From NCBI GenBank assembly GCA_948934525.1, contig CAQZSK010000001.1, forward strand, positions 124,001 through 188,000: 64,000 bases of DNA. The letters are read 5' to 3'. Below the pieces are notes generated by a model, which was given only the letters and a program-made list of their open reading frames with translations, made no database searches and had not been told where the DNA came from. The translations under genes and the position numbers were made by a program. Source of the stretch: an uncultured Clostridia bacterium (GTDB taxonomy: Bacteria; Bacillota; Clostridia; TANB77; CAG-508). Below are positions 20,499 to 28,627 of this stretch, in pieces. Each line of letters opens with the position of its first letter. Within the stretch, counting starts at the first letter, position 1.

Positions 20499-20627
20499 AG
20501 GTGCCTTCAAACACCTTGTATTTTCCAAATTATATCACTTATTTTCGTCGATGTAACCAATTTTGCATATTTTTATTATCAAAATTTTATCATTTTTCTA
20601 AAAAGCTTGCAATAAGAGGTTTAAAAA
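20499..20627 (-). promoter_or_regulatory. Probable leader of CRISPR array 1
   Basis: AT-rich stretch beside the conserved, non-degenerate end of array 1. It opens with a short hairpin, AGGTG-CCTTCAAA-CACCT. No ORF. Called a leader because the opposite array end carries the decayed repeats. Confidence 0.5.
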
Positions 20628-20671
20628 TTCGTCGACCTCCCAGTGTTTTTGCACTATCATAGGTCGACGAA
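20628..20671 (-). terminator. Terminator of the ABC importer operon
   Basis: Eleven-base perfect stem TTCGTCGACCT / AGGTCGACGAA with an inner CAGTG/CACTA hairpin, followed by TTTTT on the minus strand. Confidence 0.8.
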
Positions 20672-20681
20672 CTATAATTTT

Positions 20682-21707
20682 TTATTTTACCTCTTTAATT
20701 GCCTTTTCTGCATAGCTATTATTTACTATTTTGTCATAGTCCCCTTCTTTTTCTAATTCTCCTGCTTCTTTCATAACAGTTTGAAGTAAGTCAAAAGATT
20801 CTTTTTTCAAAATAGGGTCACTTTTCCAAGCGTCAATGTCCATATAACTTTGAACAGCTGCTTCAAGCATTTTTACATCTGTATCTGGGAAAAATTCTTT
20901 AATTGCTTCTACAATTTCTGCTGCCGTATGTTCTTTTACCCATTTTTCTCCTTTATAAATTGCATTTGTAAATCCTTGGATAACATCTGAGTTTTGTTCC
21001 ATATAACTTTTCTTAGCGAAATATGCTGTATATGGTATTTCTCCTGATGCTTCTCCTACTGATGCTACTACATATCCTTTTCCTGCCGCTTCTGTCATAG
21101 AAGCTGTTGGCTCAAATAAAGTTACATATTCAGCATCTCCACCAGCAAAAGCTCCTGCCATTAAGTCGAATTTAATACTATCATCTAACACTAAATCCTT
21201 TTGTGGATTTAATCCATTTTTCTTAAGTACATATTCAAAAGTCATATAAGGAACTCCACCCTTTCTACCTGAGATAACAGTTTTTCCTTTTAAATCTTGC
21301 CAACTAAATTTGTCTGTCTTTTCCTTACTAACTAAGAAAGAACCATCTTTTTGTGTCATTTGTGCAAATACTTGTGTATGATCTTCTTTTCCTTCGTTAT
21401 ATACATATATTGAAGCCTCTGGTCCAGCAAATCCAATATCGCTTTGACCTGATAACACTGCTGTCATTACTTTATCTGCTCCCTGACCAGTTGTTAATTC
21501 TATATCCAATCCTTCTTCTGCAAAGTAACCATTTTTAATTGCCACATATTGTGGTGCATAAAACACGGAACGTGTTACTTCATTGACACGAATTGTTTTT
21601 AATTCTGCTGTGTCTTCTTTTTTATTTAGTAGTATGCAAGTTGTCATAACAGCTGCTACTACTGCAATAACTAAAATAATAATAAGATATTTTTTCAAGT
21701 TTTTCAT
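20682..21707 (-). CDS. ABC importer substrate-binding protein, NitT/TauT type
   Basis: 341 aa. Hydrophobic N-terminus with a Cys at residue 24 (MTTC), possibly a lipoprotein anchor. Mature domain starts IRVNEVTRSVFYAPQYVAI, typical of the NMT1/SsuA/TauA family that delivers sulfonates, nitrate or thiamine precursors. The motif GQSDIGFAGPEA is well conserved. Operon with permease and ATPase (4-base overlap with the permease). The substrate cannot be read from sequence. Confidence 0.85.
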   Translation of the reverse strand: MKNLKKYLIIILVIAVVAAVMTTCILLNKKEDTAELKTIRVNEVTRSVFYAPQYVAIKNGYFAEEGLDIELTTGQGADKVMTAVLSGQSDIGFAGPEASIYVYNEGKEDHTQVFAQMTQKDGSFLVSKEKTDKFSWQDLKGKTVISGRKGGVPYMTFEYVLKKNGLNPQKDLVLDDSIKFDLMAGAFAGGDAEYVTLFEPTASMTEAAGKGYVVASVGEASGEIPYTAYFAKKSYMEQNSDVIQGFTNAIYKGEKWVKEHTAAEIVEAIKEFFPDTDVKMLEAAVQSYMDIDAWKSDPILKKESFDLLQTVMKEAGELEKEGDYDKIVNNSYAEKAIKEVK

Positions 21708-22522
21708 CCTTTCTTTGACATTTTCTTCATCACAAATTTTTCTAGAAGTATAATTGCTTCATAAATAACGGCAGCCATGATAGCTAGAATAATGACACCT
21801 GTCATAACTAAATCTAGTTGGAATACCTGCCCACCATAGACAATTAAATATCCCAAACCTGCTTTAGATACAAGAAATTCTCCTGTTATTACGCCTACTA
21901 ATGATAGACCAATATTAACTTTTAATGAGTTAAAAAAAGTGGTAATATTAGCAGGTATAACAACTTTGGTTAAAGTTTGGAGTTTACTTGCTCCAAAAGT
22001 CTGTGCCATTTTGATTAATTCTTTGTCTGTATTTAAAAAGCCATTTAAAATTTCCAATACAGTTACAATTAAAGAAATTGCAAGCCCCATTGTAACAATA
22101 GCTCCCATTCCTGCTCCTACCCAGATAATAATAACTGGGCCAAGTGCTACTTTTGGTAAGCTATTTAATACTACTAAATATGGTTCTGACACCTTTGATA
22201 GAAAAGGGGACCACCATAAACAAATGGCAATAGCAATTCCTAATAGAACACCAGAAATGAAACCAATTAAGGTTTCGGTTAAAGTTACTCCTAAATGTTC
22301 TAATAATCCATTGGATGATAAATTTAAAAATGTGTTTAAAATTCTAGAAGGTTGACTTGTGATGAAACTGTCGATTATTCCTTGATTTGCAAGGATTTCC
22401 CACCCTATTATAAATAAGAGTAGAATGAGTAATTGTGTAACAATTACTGCTATTTTTTCTTTTTTTACTTTTCTTAAGTATTTTTTTCTATCCTCTGATA
22501 TGTTTTTTTCACGCATGTACAT
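21704..22522 (-). CDS. ABC importer permease, NitT/TauT type
   Basis: 272 aa with about six membrane segments after a basic N-terminus. The EAA-type loop that contacts the ATPase lies near KMAQTFGASKLQTLTKVVIP (about 170-190). Overlaps the genes on both sides, 4 bases downstream and 14 upstream, showing tight translational coupling. Confidence 0.87.
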   Translation of the reverse strand: MYMREKNISEDRKKYLRKVKKEKIAVIVTQLLILLLFIIGWEILANQGIIDSFITSQPSRILNTFLNLSSNGLLEHLGVTLTETLIGFISGVLLGIAIAICLWWSPFLSKVSEPYLVVLNSLPKVALGPVIIIWVGAGMGAIVTMGLAISLIVTVLEILNGFLNTDKELIKMAQTFGASKLQTLTKVVIPANITTFFNSLKVNIGLSLVGVITGEFLVSKAGLGYLIVYGGQVFQLDLVMTGVIILAIMAAVIYEAIILLEKFVMKKMSKKG

Positions 22523-23252
22523 CTAGCTCCTTCCATATTGTGTCAAAGTATTTGCTAAATTTAGGGCTTTCTCTACAGTTGATAGGATTTCTATTATCCA
22601 TTTCAAATTCAATATTGTGTATATTTTTGACTGTTGCTGGTCTTTTCGATAGCACTATTACTCTATCTGACATACTAATTGCTTCTGATATGTCATGTGT
22701 TACTATGACAGCTGTTATATTTTCATTTTTCAATATTTGAAAGATATCATTGGTAACCATAATTCTAGTTTGATAATCTAATGCGGAAAAGGCTTCGTCT
22801 AATAATAGTATATTCGGCTTAATAGCAAGTGTTCTAATGAGTGCCGCTCTTTGCCTCATTCCTCCTGAAAGCTGAGTTGGATATTTATCTTTGAATTCAT
22901 AAAGTCCATATTTTTTTAGTAAGTCTAATACATATGCTTCATTCTCCTTTGTTTTTTTATGACCTATTTCTAAGCCAAATAAAACATTATCATAAATGCT
23001 TCTCCATTCTAATAAACTGTCTTTTTGAAGCATATATCCTGTATTTCCATCTATTTGGATATCCCCTTCTGTTTTTGGTTCTAATCCTGCAATAATGGAA
23101 AGTAGTGTTGATTTTCCACATCCACTTGGACCTATAATGCTGACAAATTCCCCTTCTTTGACAGAGAAGTTAATGTTAGATAAAGCTTCTACTTCTCCAT
23201 TTTTCGCTTGGTACCTTTTGCTTACTTTCTTTAGTTTTAATACTTCTTTCAT
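22509..23252 (-). CDS. ABC importer ATP-binding protein, NitT/TauT type
   Basis: 247 aa. Walker A GPSGCGKST at about 42-50, Q-loop in GYMLQKDSLLEW, signature LSGGMRQR near 130, Walker B ILLLDEAFSALD, switch His in VTHDISEA. All motifs intact. First gene of the three-gene importer; an AAAAC-TAGGAGGTAC site precedes the ATG. Confidence 0.92.
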   Translation of the reverse strand: MKEVLKLKKVSKRYQAKNGEVEALSNINFSVKEGEFVSIIGPSGCGKSTLLSIIAGLEPKTEGDIQIDGNTGYMLQKDSLLEWRSIYDNVLFGLEIGHKKTKENEAYVLDLLKKYGLYEFKDKYPTQLSGGMRQRAALIRTLAIKPNILLLDEAFSALDYQTRIMVTNDIFQILKNENITAVIVTHDISEAISMSDRVIVLSKRPATVKNIHNIEFEMDNRNPINCRESPKFSKYFDTIWKELDVHA

Positions 23253-23353
23253 AAGTACCTCCTAGTTTTAAATTCATCATATTGTATTTTATGAGAGTAG
23301 ACATAATTTTGTGTCAAATAGGTTAAATAGTTTTTAGATACTAAAAATATGCA

Positions 23354-23388
23354 CAAAAAAATCCCACCTTGACGTTTGTCTTGGTGGG
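23354..23388 (-). terminator. Terminator after the 66-aa gene
   Basis: CCCACC and GGTGGG arms extended by GAC/GTC around an internal loop, with seven T following on the minus strand. Confidence 0.7.
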
Positions 23389-23420
23389 TGCTACTTTTTA
23401 TTGTAGTAGCTTGATTGAGG

Positions 23421-23621
23421 TTAAACTGCTTCTGCTTTGAGCAGTTGTATCTCTGATAGACTTAATGCTTTATACACTACTTTCTTTGACATTTCTCTCT
23501 CAATCAGTTCGACTCCTGTTTGATTGGTTACAAGATAGTTGGTACTAATGATTGCATTGTTATAACCCCGATTACCAAATAAGTCCTCAAAGAAGAAATA
23601 TACAATGTAAGTAAATTTCAT
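23421..23621 (-). CDS. Small protein of unknown function; contains the one read-through CGG
   Basis: 66 aa, aromatic N-terminus (MKFTYIVYFFFEDLFGN) and a helical, charged C-terminus ending SLSEIQLLKAEAV. A strong AGGAGGTTAGGG site and its own terminator say it is a real gene. Codon 18 is CGG (23568-23570) followed by G. A skip there would end translation after 14 more codons, whereas reading through gives a sensible protein. It is thus the sole exception found to the CGG +1 pattern. Function unknown. Confidence 0.6.
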   Translation of the reverse strand: MKFTYIVYFFFEDLFGNRGYNNAIISTNYLVTNQTGVELIEREMSKKVVYKALSLSEIQLLKAEAV

Positions 23622-23699
23622 TCCCTAACCTCCTAATTTTTTTCTTGCCTTTGGCAAGTTAACATTTCTATTATACTACATTCTTATAATTTTTGCAAA

Positions 23700-26228
23700 T
23701 TACCCTATCTCTAACTCTTCCTCTTCTCTTTCTACCTTATTTCCTGCTACTAGGAATATCTTAGACTCTTGTAGCTTTCTTTTTAATCTAACTACTTCGA
23801 CCTCTAGCAATCCTACTCTTTGGGCAATGCTCGTTGTATCTTTAATACCTTCTTGGAGCATATCTATTGCAGTTCTTTTTCTTATAGCATATACAATATT
23901 TTCTCGTAAATGTATTAACTTTGTTCTCTCTTCTGGTAATATACCTTCATTGTCTATATTTTCCATTATAAAATAAATTGCTGTTTTGTACACATTTAAC
24001 TTTACACATATTCTGCAGAATAGTTCTATTTCTTCATAATTGCATTGAACAAAAATCATGCATTCCTTTAGAAAGTTTAAATCTTCTCCTGAAAATTCTC
24101 CTTTTTCAAAACTCTTTTTACATTCTATAATATATGCTCTTACCTCTTTTATACTTTTATCATCAAATTCATATTCTTCTAATACCCTTTCTGCCTTCTT
24201 CTTTATTTTTTCTCTTGTCTTCTGCTCTTCAACATTCTTCCTCTTTTCCCTTTTTTCCTCTCTTTTTCTTTGAATTTCCTGTGCTTTCTCTTTTTTGTAT
24301 CTAGCTAACATTTCTCTTATTTCTTCCTCCGAAATTCCTAGTTCTTCTACTATTTCTTCTGGCGATCTTTCTTGTTCTTTTAATCTTTTTACTTTTTCAT
24401 ATAACATATGAGATTCTTTTAATTCTCCTAATTTTATAAGATTTCTTATATTTATTTGCAAAAAAGTAATGGTTACTCCCATTTGTGAAGCTATATCAAT
24501 CGCCGACATTTCTTCTGCTAAATACCTTTTTAGTTCTTTTACTTCTTCAGTACTAAATTTACTTCTTGCACAAGCCATAGTTGTCTCATATTTTTTACCT
24601 CTTAAGTTGCTTAAACTTCCTCCACTAATTCCTAGAACTTCTCTTGAAAACATTAACAATGGCATAATCCCACCATATGTATTATATAAATTATCAATTT
24701 CCTCAAGTGATAGCTTTCTTGGATTCTGTAAATCGTGTTCTAATACAATTTTCTTTTTTATTCTCTCTATCTCAGATTCTGATATTTCTAAGTCAAATAA
24801 TGCAAATGCTTCTTTTCCTTTATTATTCTTTATTCTATAAAAACTTTGCTCATCTAAACATAGTACCTTAGTAGCAAATATTTTAATAGGAAGGATACCA
24901 CCATATAATTTATGTAATCTTTCAAGTTCTGCATAATTTAATTTATCATTTATATGCATTCCTGTTTCTAATATTACTTTCTTCTGAATTTCTTTCATTT
25001 CTTCAATAGTAGGCAATCTTAAATGTATACAAGCATACGTGCCACGGTATTTCATTGCTTGAAAAGCAGCATTACTAATTCCAAAAATCTTTTCAGCAAA
25101 TATGAATTCAGAAGTATTTGGGGCATATCTTTGATGTAACTTTTTAAATTGCTCATATTGTAACTTATCCATACAATGTAATCCATTTTCTTCTATTATT
25201 ATTCCTCTAATTATGTCAAAATCAGTTCCTTTTCTAGAACTTAAAATAGATACACTCTTATATATTTTTGATTTAAAATGGCTATAGCTTTCATCTGACA
25301 TATCTAAAACTAATATAGCAAAACTTTTTCTTGATAAAGTTCCTCCATATTCTTCATATAATTTTTCAAATTCTTCATATCTTAGCAATTGTCCAGATTC
25401 CAATTTATATCTTCTAATCATTTCACTCTGAATGCTATCTATATATTTACTTGGAATATCCGCATTTTGGAATACTAAACCATTAATTGGATTTTCTGAA
25501 TTTATTCTTTTTAAAGTGTTATATTGTATTATTGACATATCTATTACTTTTTGTGCAAAGAGTACTTCAGGCATTTCTGGACAATATTGCATATTTAATT
25601 CTTGTATTTGTGCATAAGATATATTGTCGCCTATGCGTAAGCCTGCTTCTAATACTAATCTTTTTCTTATTTCATAAATATATTCTGGATTTAAAACATA
25701 CATGGATACTTTCTTAGTTTTTTTGTGAAAGGCATTATACTCACCAGCTTTTACTTCAAAATTAACTGGCTTATCTTTTATTTTACCTGTTCTTAGTACA
25801 CTTATATCACTTACTGCCATCCCTAATATTTCTTCTACAAATAATTGCATAGATAATCGGCCACCAAATTGATCGTATATATCTCTCAATTGGTCATAGG
25901 TTATTCTATCCTTATGTTTTAAATTATAACTCTTTATTACATTTTCTCTCATAGTTTGAAATTCTTCATTTGATATATATTCATAAATTAATATAACTGC
26001 TTCTAAAGTCTTTCCTTTTTTAAGTTTATCATAGCTTGCTTCATTTATATCTAGAAAAAAACAAGTAAAGTCTTTTTCGATAAGATTTCCGCCATATTTA
26101 CTATATAGCCTTTGAAAAACTTCTTTTGTTATCTTGTCATTAATATGTAGTTTTTCATTTTCTATCATTTGCCTTCTTTTTTCTAGGACTTCTTCTGACA
26201 TAAACTTGCTTCTTACAGATAATTCCAT
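23700..26228 (-). CDS. 842-aa protein with seven tandem helical repeats and HTH-like C-terminal region
   Basis: Family not recognised. Seven diverged repeats of about 72-80 residues, each with a basic helix, a DK[IL]xY-type turn, an xLYxxYGGxL core and an FAxxVLGIS helix ending in LK-x-G-K. The YGG (or FGG, YCP, YAP) anchors fall at residues 45, 121, 215, 294, 368, 442 and 518. Then come an HTH-like segment (about 556-600), a second (617-645), a Lys/Glu-rich coiled coil (645-685), a helical domain, and a third HTH-like stretch near 785-815. The layout suggests a modular nucleic-acid-binding protein, but this is inference. It lies between the two CRISPR arrays as a lone gene. No in-frame CGG. 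Confidence 0.8.
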   Translation of the reverse strand: MELSVRSKFMSEEVLEKRRQMIENEKLHINDKITKEVFQRLYSKYGGNLIEKDFTCFFLDINEASYDKLKKGKTLEAVILIYEYISNEEFQTMRENVIKSYNLKHKDRITYDQLRDIYDQFGGRLSMQLFVEEILGMAVSDISVLRTGKIKDKPVNFEVKAGEYNAFHKKTKKVSMYVLNPEYIYEIRKRLVLEAGLRIGDNISYAQIQELNMQYCPEMPEVLFAQKVIDMSIIQYNTLKRINSENPINGLVFQNADIPSKYIDSIQSEMIRRYKLESGQLLRYEEFEKLYEEYGGTLSRKSFAILVLDMSDESYSHFKSKIYKSVSILSSRKGTDFDIIRGIIIEENGLHCMDKLQYEQFKKLHQRYAPNTSEFIFAEKIFGISNAAFQAMKYRGTYACIHLRLPTIEEMKEIQKKVILETGMHINDKLNYAELERLHKLYGGILPIKIFATKVLCLDEQSFYRIKNNKGKEAFALFDLEISESEIERIKKKIVLEHDLQNPRKLSLEEIDNLYNTYGGIMPLLMFSREVLGISGGSLSNLRGKKYETTMACARSKFSTEEVKELKRYLAEEMSAIDIASQMGVTITFLQINIRNLIKLGELKESHMLYEKVKRLKEQERSPEEIVEELGISEEEIREMLARYKKEKAQEIQRKREEKREKRKNVEEQKTREKIKKKAERVLEEYEFDDKSIKEVRAYIIECKKSFEKGEFSGEDLNFLKECMIFVQCNYEEIELFCRICVKLNVYKTAIYFIMENIDNEGILPEERTKLIHLRENIVYAIRKRTAIDMLQEGIKDTTSIAQRVGLLEVEVVRLKRKLQESKIFLVAGNKVEREEEELEIG

Positions 26229-26309
26229 ATTATTACCCCTTTTATTTTTACTTTTCTGTACGCATATAGTTTCATTATACCATATTATGTTAATTTCATC
26301 AAGTTTGTA

Positions 26310-27551
26310 CTATCTAATTCTAAATACTTGCCCTGAATAAATACGGTTTGGGTTCTGAATATGATTAATTCTTATTATATTTGCGATACTAGTATTAAAC
26401 CTTCTAGCAATACTCCATAGAGTATCTCCTCTTTTAACAGTATAAAGTCTATGACCACAATCTCCATAACAATTACTTCGTACTTGCAGTTTTTGTCCAG
26501 GATAAATTAAATGAATATTTTGGATATTATTATCTTTTGCTATTTGACTAACAGTAGTTCCATATCTTTGTGCAATGTGAGATAAAGTATCTCCTTTTTG
26601 TACAGTATATATTTCTATATTTCCAGAACCTTCCCCTGTATTTTTTACTGGTACAATTAAAGTATTGCCTGCATAAATAAGATTTGGATTTGCAATATTA
26701 TTTAACTTAACTAATTCTGATACTGTCGTATTGTATTTTACTGCTAATTCAGATAAGGTATCTCCCCACTTAATAGTGATTTTTTTCGTTTTTTCTGGTG
26801 TTGGTTCATTTCCTCCTCCTTCATCTGGTGGATCTACTGGTGGAATAGTAGAAGAATCATCTAAAAATACTTCTTTCGTAAATTTATCTCTATCTACATA
26901 TCCCTTAATTCCATTGATTCTTCCATTGTCTGCATATTGCCAACCTGCCCAACTTTTCCAAGTTCCGTTATTAGTTGGACGTTCTGCTTCATATTCTGCT
27001 ACCCATAGAGGATATTTTGTATTTTCTCCAGACCATATATTACTTGCTGTATAGGCATTACTGTATAAAATGGCTTGTTTTCCACTTAGTCTTTCTACTT
27101 CTCTTAAAAAGGTTAGTCCTATTCGATTAATTTCTGCTTTGTTTAAATTCCCAAATGTTTCAAAATCCATTGCTAATTTGCAGTCTATGTCTTTTCCTGA
27201 AGCACGTGCTACGAAGAATTTTGCCTCTCTTTTGGCTGCTTCTTCTGTTCTTGCAGTTACATAATGATATAACCCAACCTTTAAACCATTTTCTTTTGCT
27301 TTTTGGTAATTTCTTTCCAAATATGGATCTATGTAATATGTTCCTTCACTTGCCTTAATATATACTACTTGAATACCATCTTCTTTTACTTTTTTGAAAT
27401 CAATTTCACCTTGATAATTGCTGACATCTATTCCTTCATAGATTACATCATCAGATGGTCCAAATGCTTGAGATGTCGTTGGTAACACATAGAACAAAAA
27501 ACTGAAACATACCAAAAGAATAAATATTAATTTTATTTTTCTTTGTACCAT
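26310..27551 (-). CDS. Secreted GH25 lysozyme with three LysM domains
   Basis: 413 aa. Signal peptide (about 1-28), then a glycoside hydrolase 25 domain beginning GIDVSNYQGEIDF with acidic catalytic residues in AMDFETFG, which cuts muramic acid-GlcNAc bonds. A Pro/Glu linker near 235-255 leads to three LysM peptidoglycan-binding units, each opening with a GDTL motif, that fill the C-terminus. The stop follows QVFRIR. A housekeeping or spore-related wall enzyme, outside the prophage. The start codon's ribosome site lies inside a hairpin (see 27552-27601). Confidence 0.92.
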   Translation of the reverse strand: MVQRKIKLIFILLVCFSFLFYVLPTTSQAFGPSDDVIYEGIDVSNYQGEIDFKKVKEDGIQVVYIKASEGTYYIDPYLERNYQKAKENGLKVGLYHYVTARTEEAAKREAKFFVARASGKDIDCKLAMDFETFGNLNKAEINRIGLTFLREVERLSGKQAILYSNAYTASNIWSGENTKYPLWVAEYEAERPTNNGTWKSWAGWQYADNGRINGIKGYVDRDKFTKEVFLDDSSTIPPVDPPDEGGGNEPTPEKTKKITIKWGDTLSELAVKYNTTVSELVKLNNIANPNLIYAGNTLIVPVKNTGEGSGNIEIYTVQKGDTLSHIAQRYGTTVSQIAKDNNIQNIHLIYPGQKLQVRSNCYGDCGHRLYTVKRGDTLWSIARRFNTSIANIIRINHIQNPNRIYSGQVFRIR

Positions 27552-27601
27552 AAAAAAGCTCCTTTCATAAGTTTTATATATCTTATGAGAGAAGCTTTTT
27601 T
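27552..27601 (-). promoter_or_regulatory. Terminator hairpin that also contains the lysozyme ribosome site
   Basis: AAAAAAGCT...CATAAG pairs with CTTATG...AGCTTTTTT. On the minus strand it ends the cysteine synthase message, and its 3' arm contains AAAGGAGCTTTTTT next to the lysozyme ATG. Any read-through transcript would hide the ribosome site. Confidence 0.65.
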
Positions 27602-27607
27602 ATGTGA

Positions 27608-28567
27608 TTAGCATACTTCATATGTGATTAACTTTACTTGATTTGAAATATATTGGTTATTTTCGTCTATTGGCTTACTTAAATCTGTACTTAAGTATTT
27701 CTTGCTATCATCTGCAAAGACAGTAACTACTGGTACTTTTATTTCATTTTGTAATAGAATACATCCTAAAAAGTTGGATCCTGAGGAAATTCCAACACCT
27801 AATCCTAACTCAGCTGATAATCTCCTTGACATATTAATGGCATCCATATCATGAATTAAAATGACTTTATCAATTTCATTTTTATCAATTAAAGCAGGAA
27901 TGAAGTCGTCTCCTATTCCTTCTATCTTATGTGGTGCAATAATTTTATTTTTGGAAATAAGGGGCATACTGTCTGGCTCAATAGCAACTACTTTTGCTTC
28001 TGGGTAATTTCTTCTTATCTTTTTCCCAATTCCCATTAGAGTTCCTCCAGTTCCTACTCCTGATACAAATCCTCCAATGTCTTCTGGTACTTGATTAATA
28101 ATTTCTTGACCCGTTGTTTCATATTGTGCTAATAAATTATCCTGATTAGCAAACTGATTCGCTAAAAATCCATTTATTCCTTTAGCTAATTTCTGTGCCT
28201 CCTGAATACATCTTTTAAATCCCCCCTGCTGATGAGAAAAAGTGGTAACTTTTGCTCCATAGTTTTTCATTAATTGTATTCGCTCTTCACTTACCCAGTT
28301 TGGCATAAATATATATACTGGATGATGATAATATTTTCCTAATGCAGATAAAGAAATTCCTGTATTACCACTAGTCGCTTCTATGATTGGCATTCCTTCT
28401 TTTAAAATACCCCTTTCTCTTGCCTTTGTAATAATATAGTAAGCTGTTCTATCTTTAATACTTCCTGTTAAGTTATAGCTTTCTAACTTTGCATATATGT
28501 AATTTGTTTTTTGCTTGTATTGATATTGTATTTTTATTAATGGCGTATTTCCTATTGTTTTAAGCAT
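27608..28567 (-). CDS. Cysteine synthase family PLP enzyme
   Basis: 319 aa. PLP Lys in LTGSIKDRTAYY (about residue 38); substrate loop EATSGNTGISL; phosphate-binding loop GVGTGGTLMGIG; C-terminal SSGSN. Makes cysteine from O-acetylserine and sulfide, or a close variant such as cystathionine beta-synthase-like chemistry. Length fits CysK. Single gene between the lysozyme and CRISPR array 2. Confidence 0.88.
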   Translation of the reverse strand: MLKTIGNTPLIKIQYQYKQKTNYIYAKLESYNLTGSIKDRTAYYIITKARERGILKEGMPIIEATSGNTGISLSALGKYYHHPVYIFMPNWVSEERIQLMKNYGAKVTTFSHQQGGFKRCIQEAQKLAKGINGFLANQFANQDNLLAQYETTGQEIINQVPEDIGGFVSGVGTGGTLMGIGKKIRRNYPEAKVVAIEPDSMPLISKNKIIAPHKIEGIGDDFIPALIDKNEIDKVILIHDMDAINMSRRLSAELGLGVGISSGSNFLGCILLQNEIKVPVVTVFADDSKKYLSTDLSKPIDENNQYISNQVKLITYEVC

Positions 28568-28627
28568 ATTTGTCCTCCTTTATTTTTTTATTTTGATATA
28601 TTTTATACAGTTCTGATACAAAGGGTT

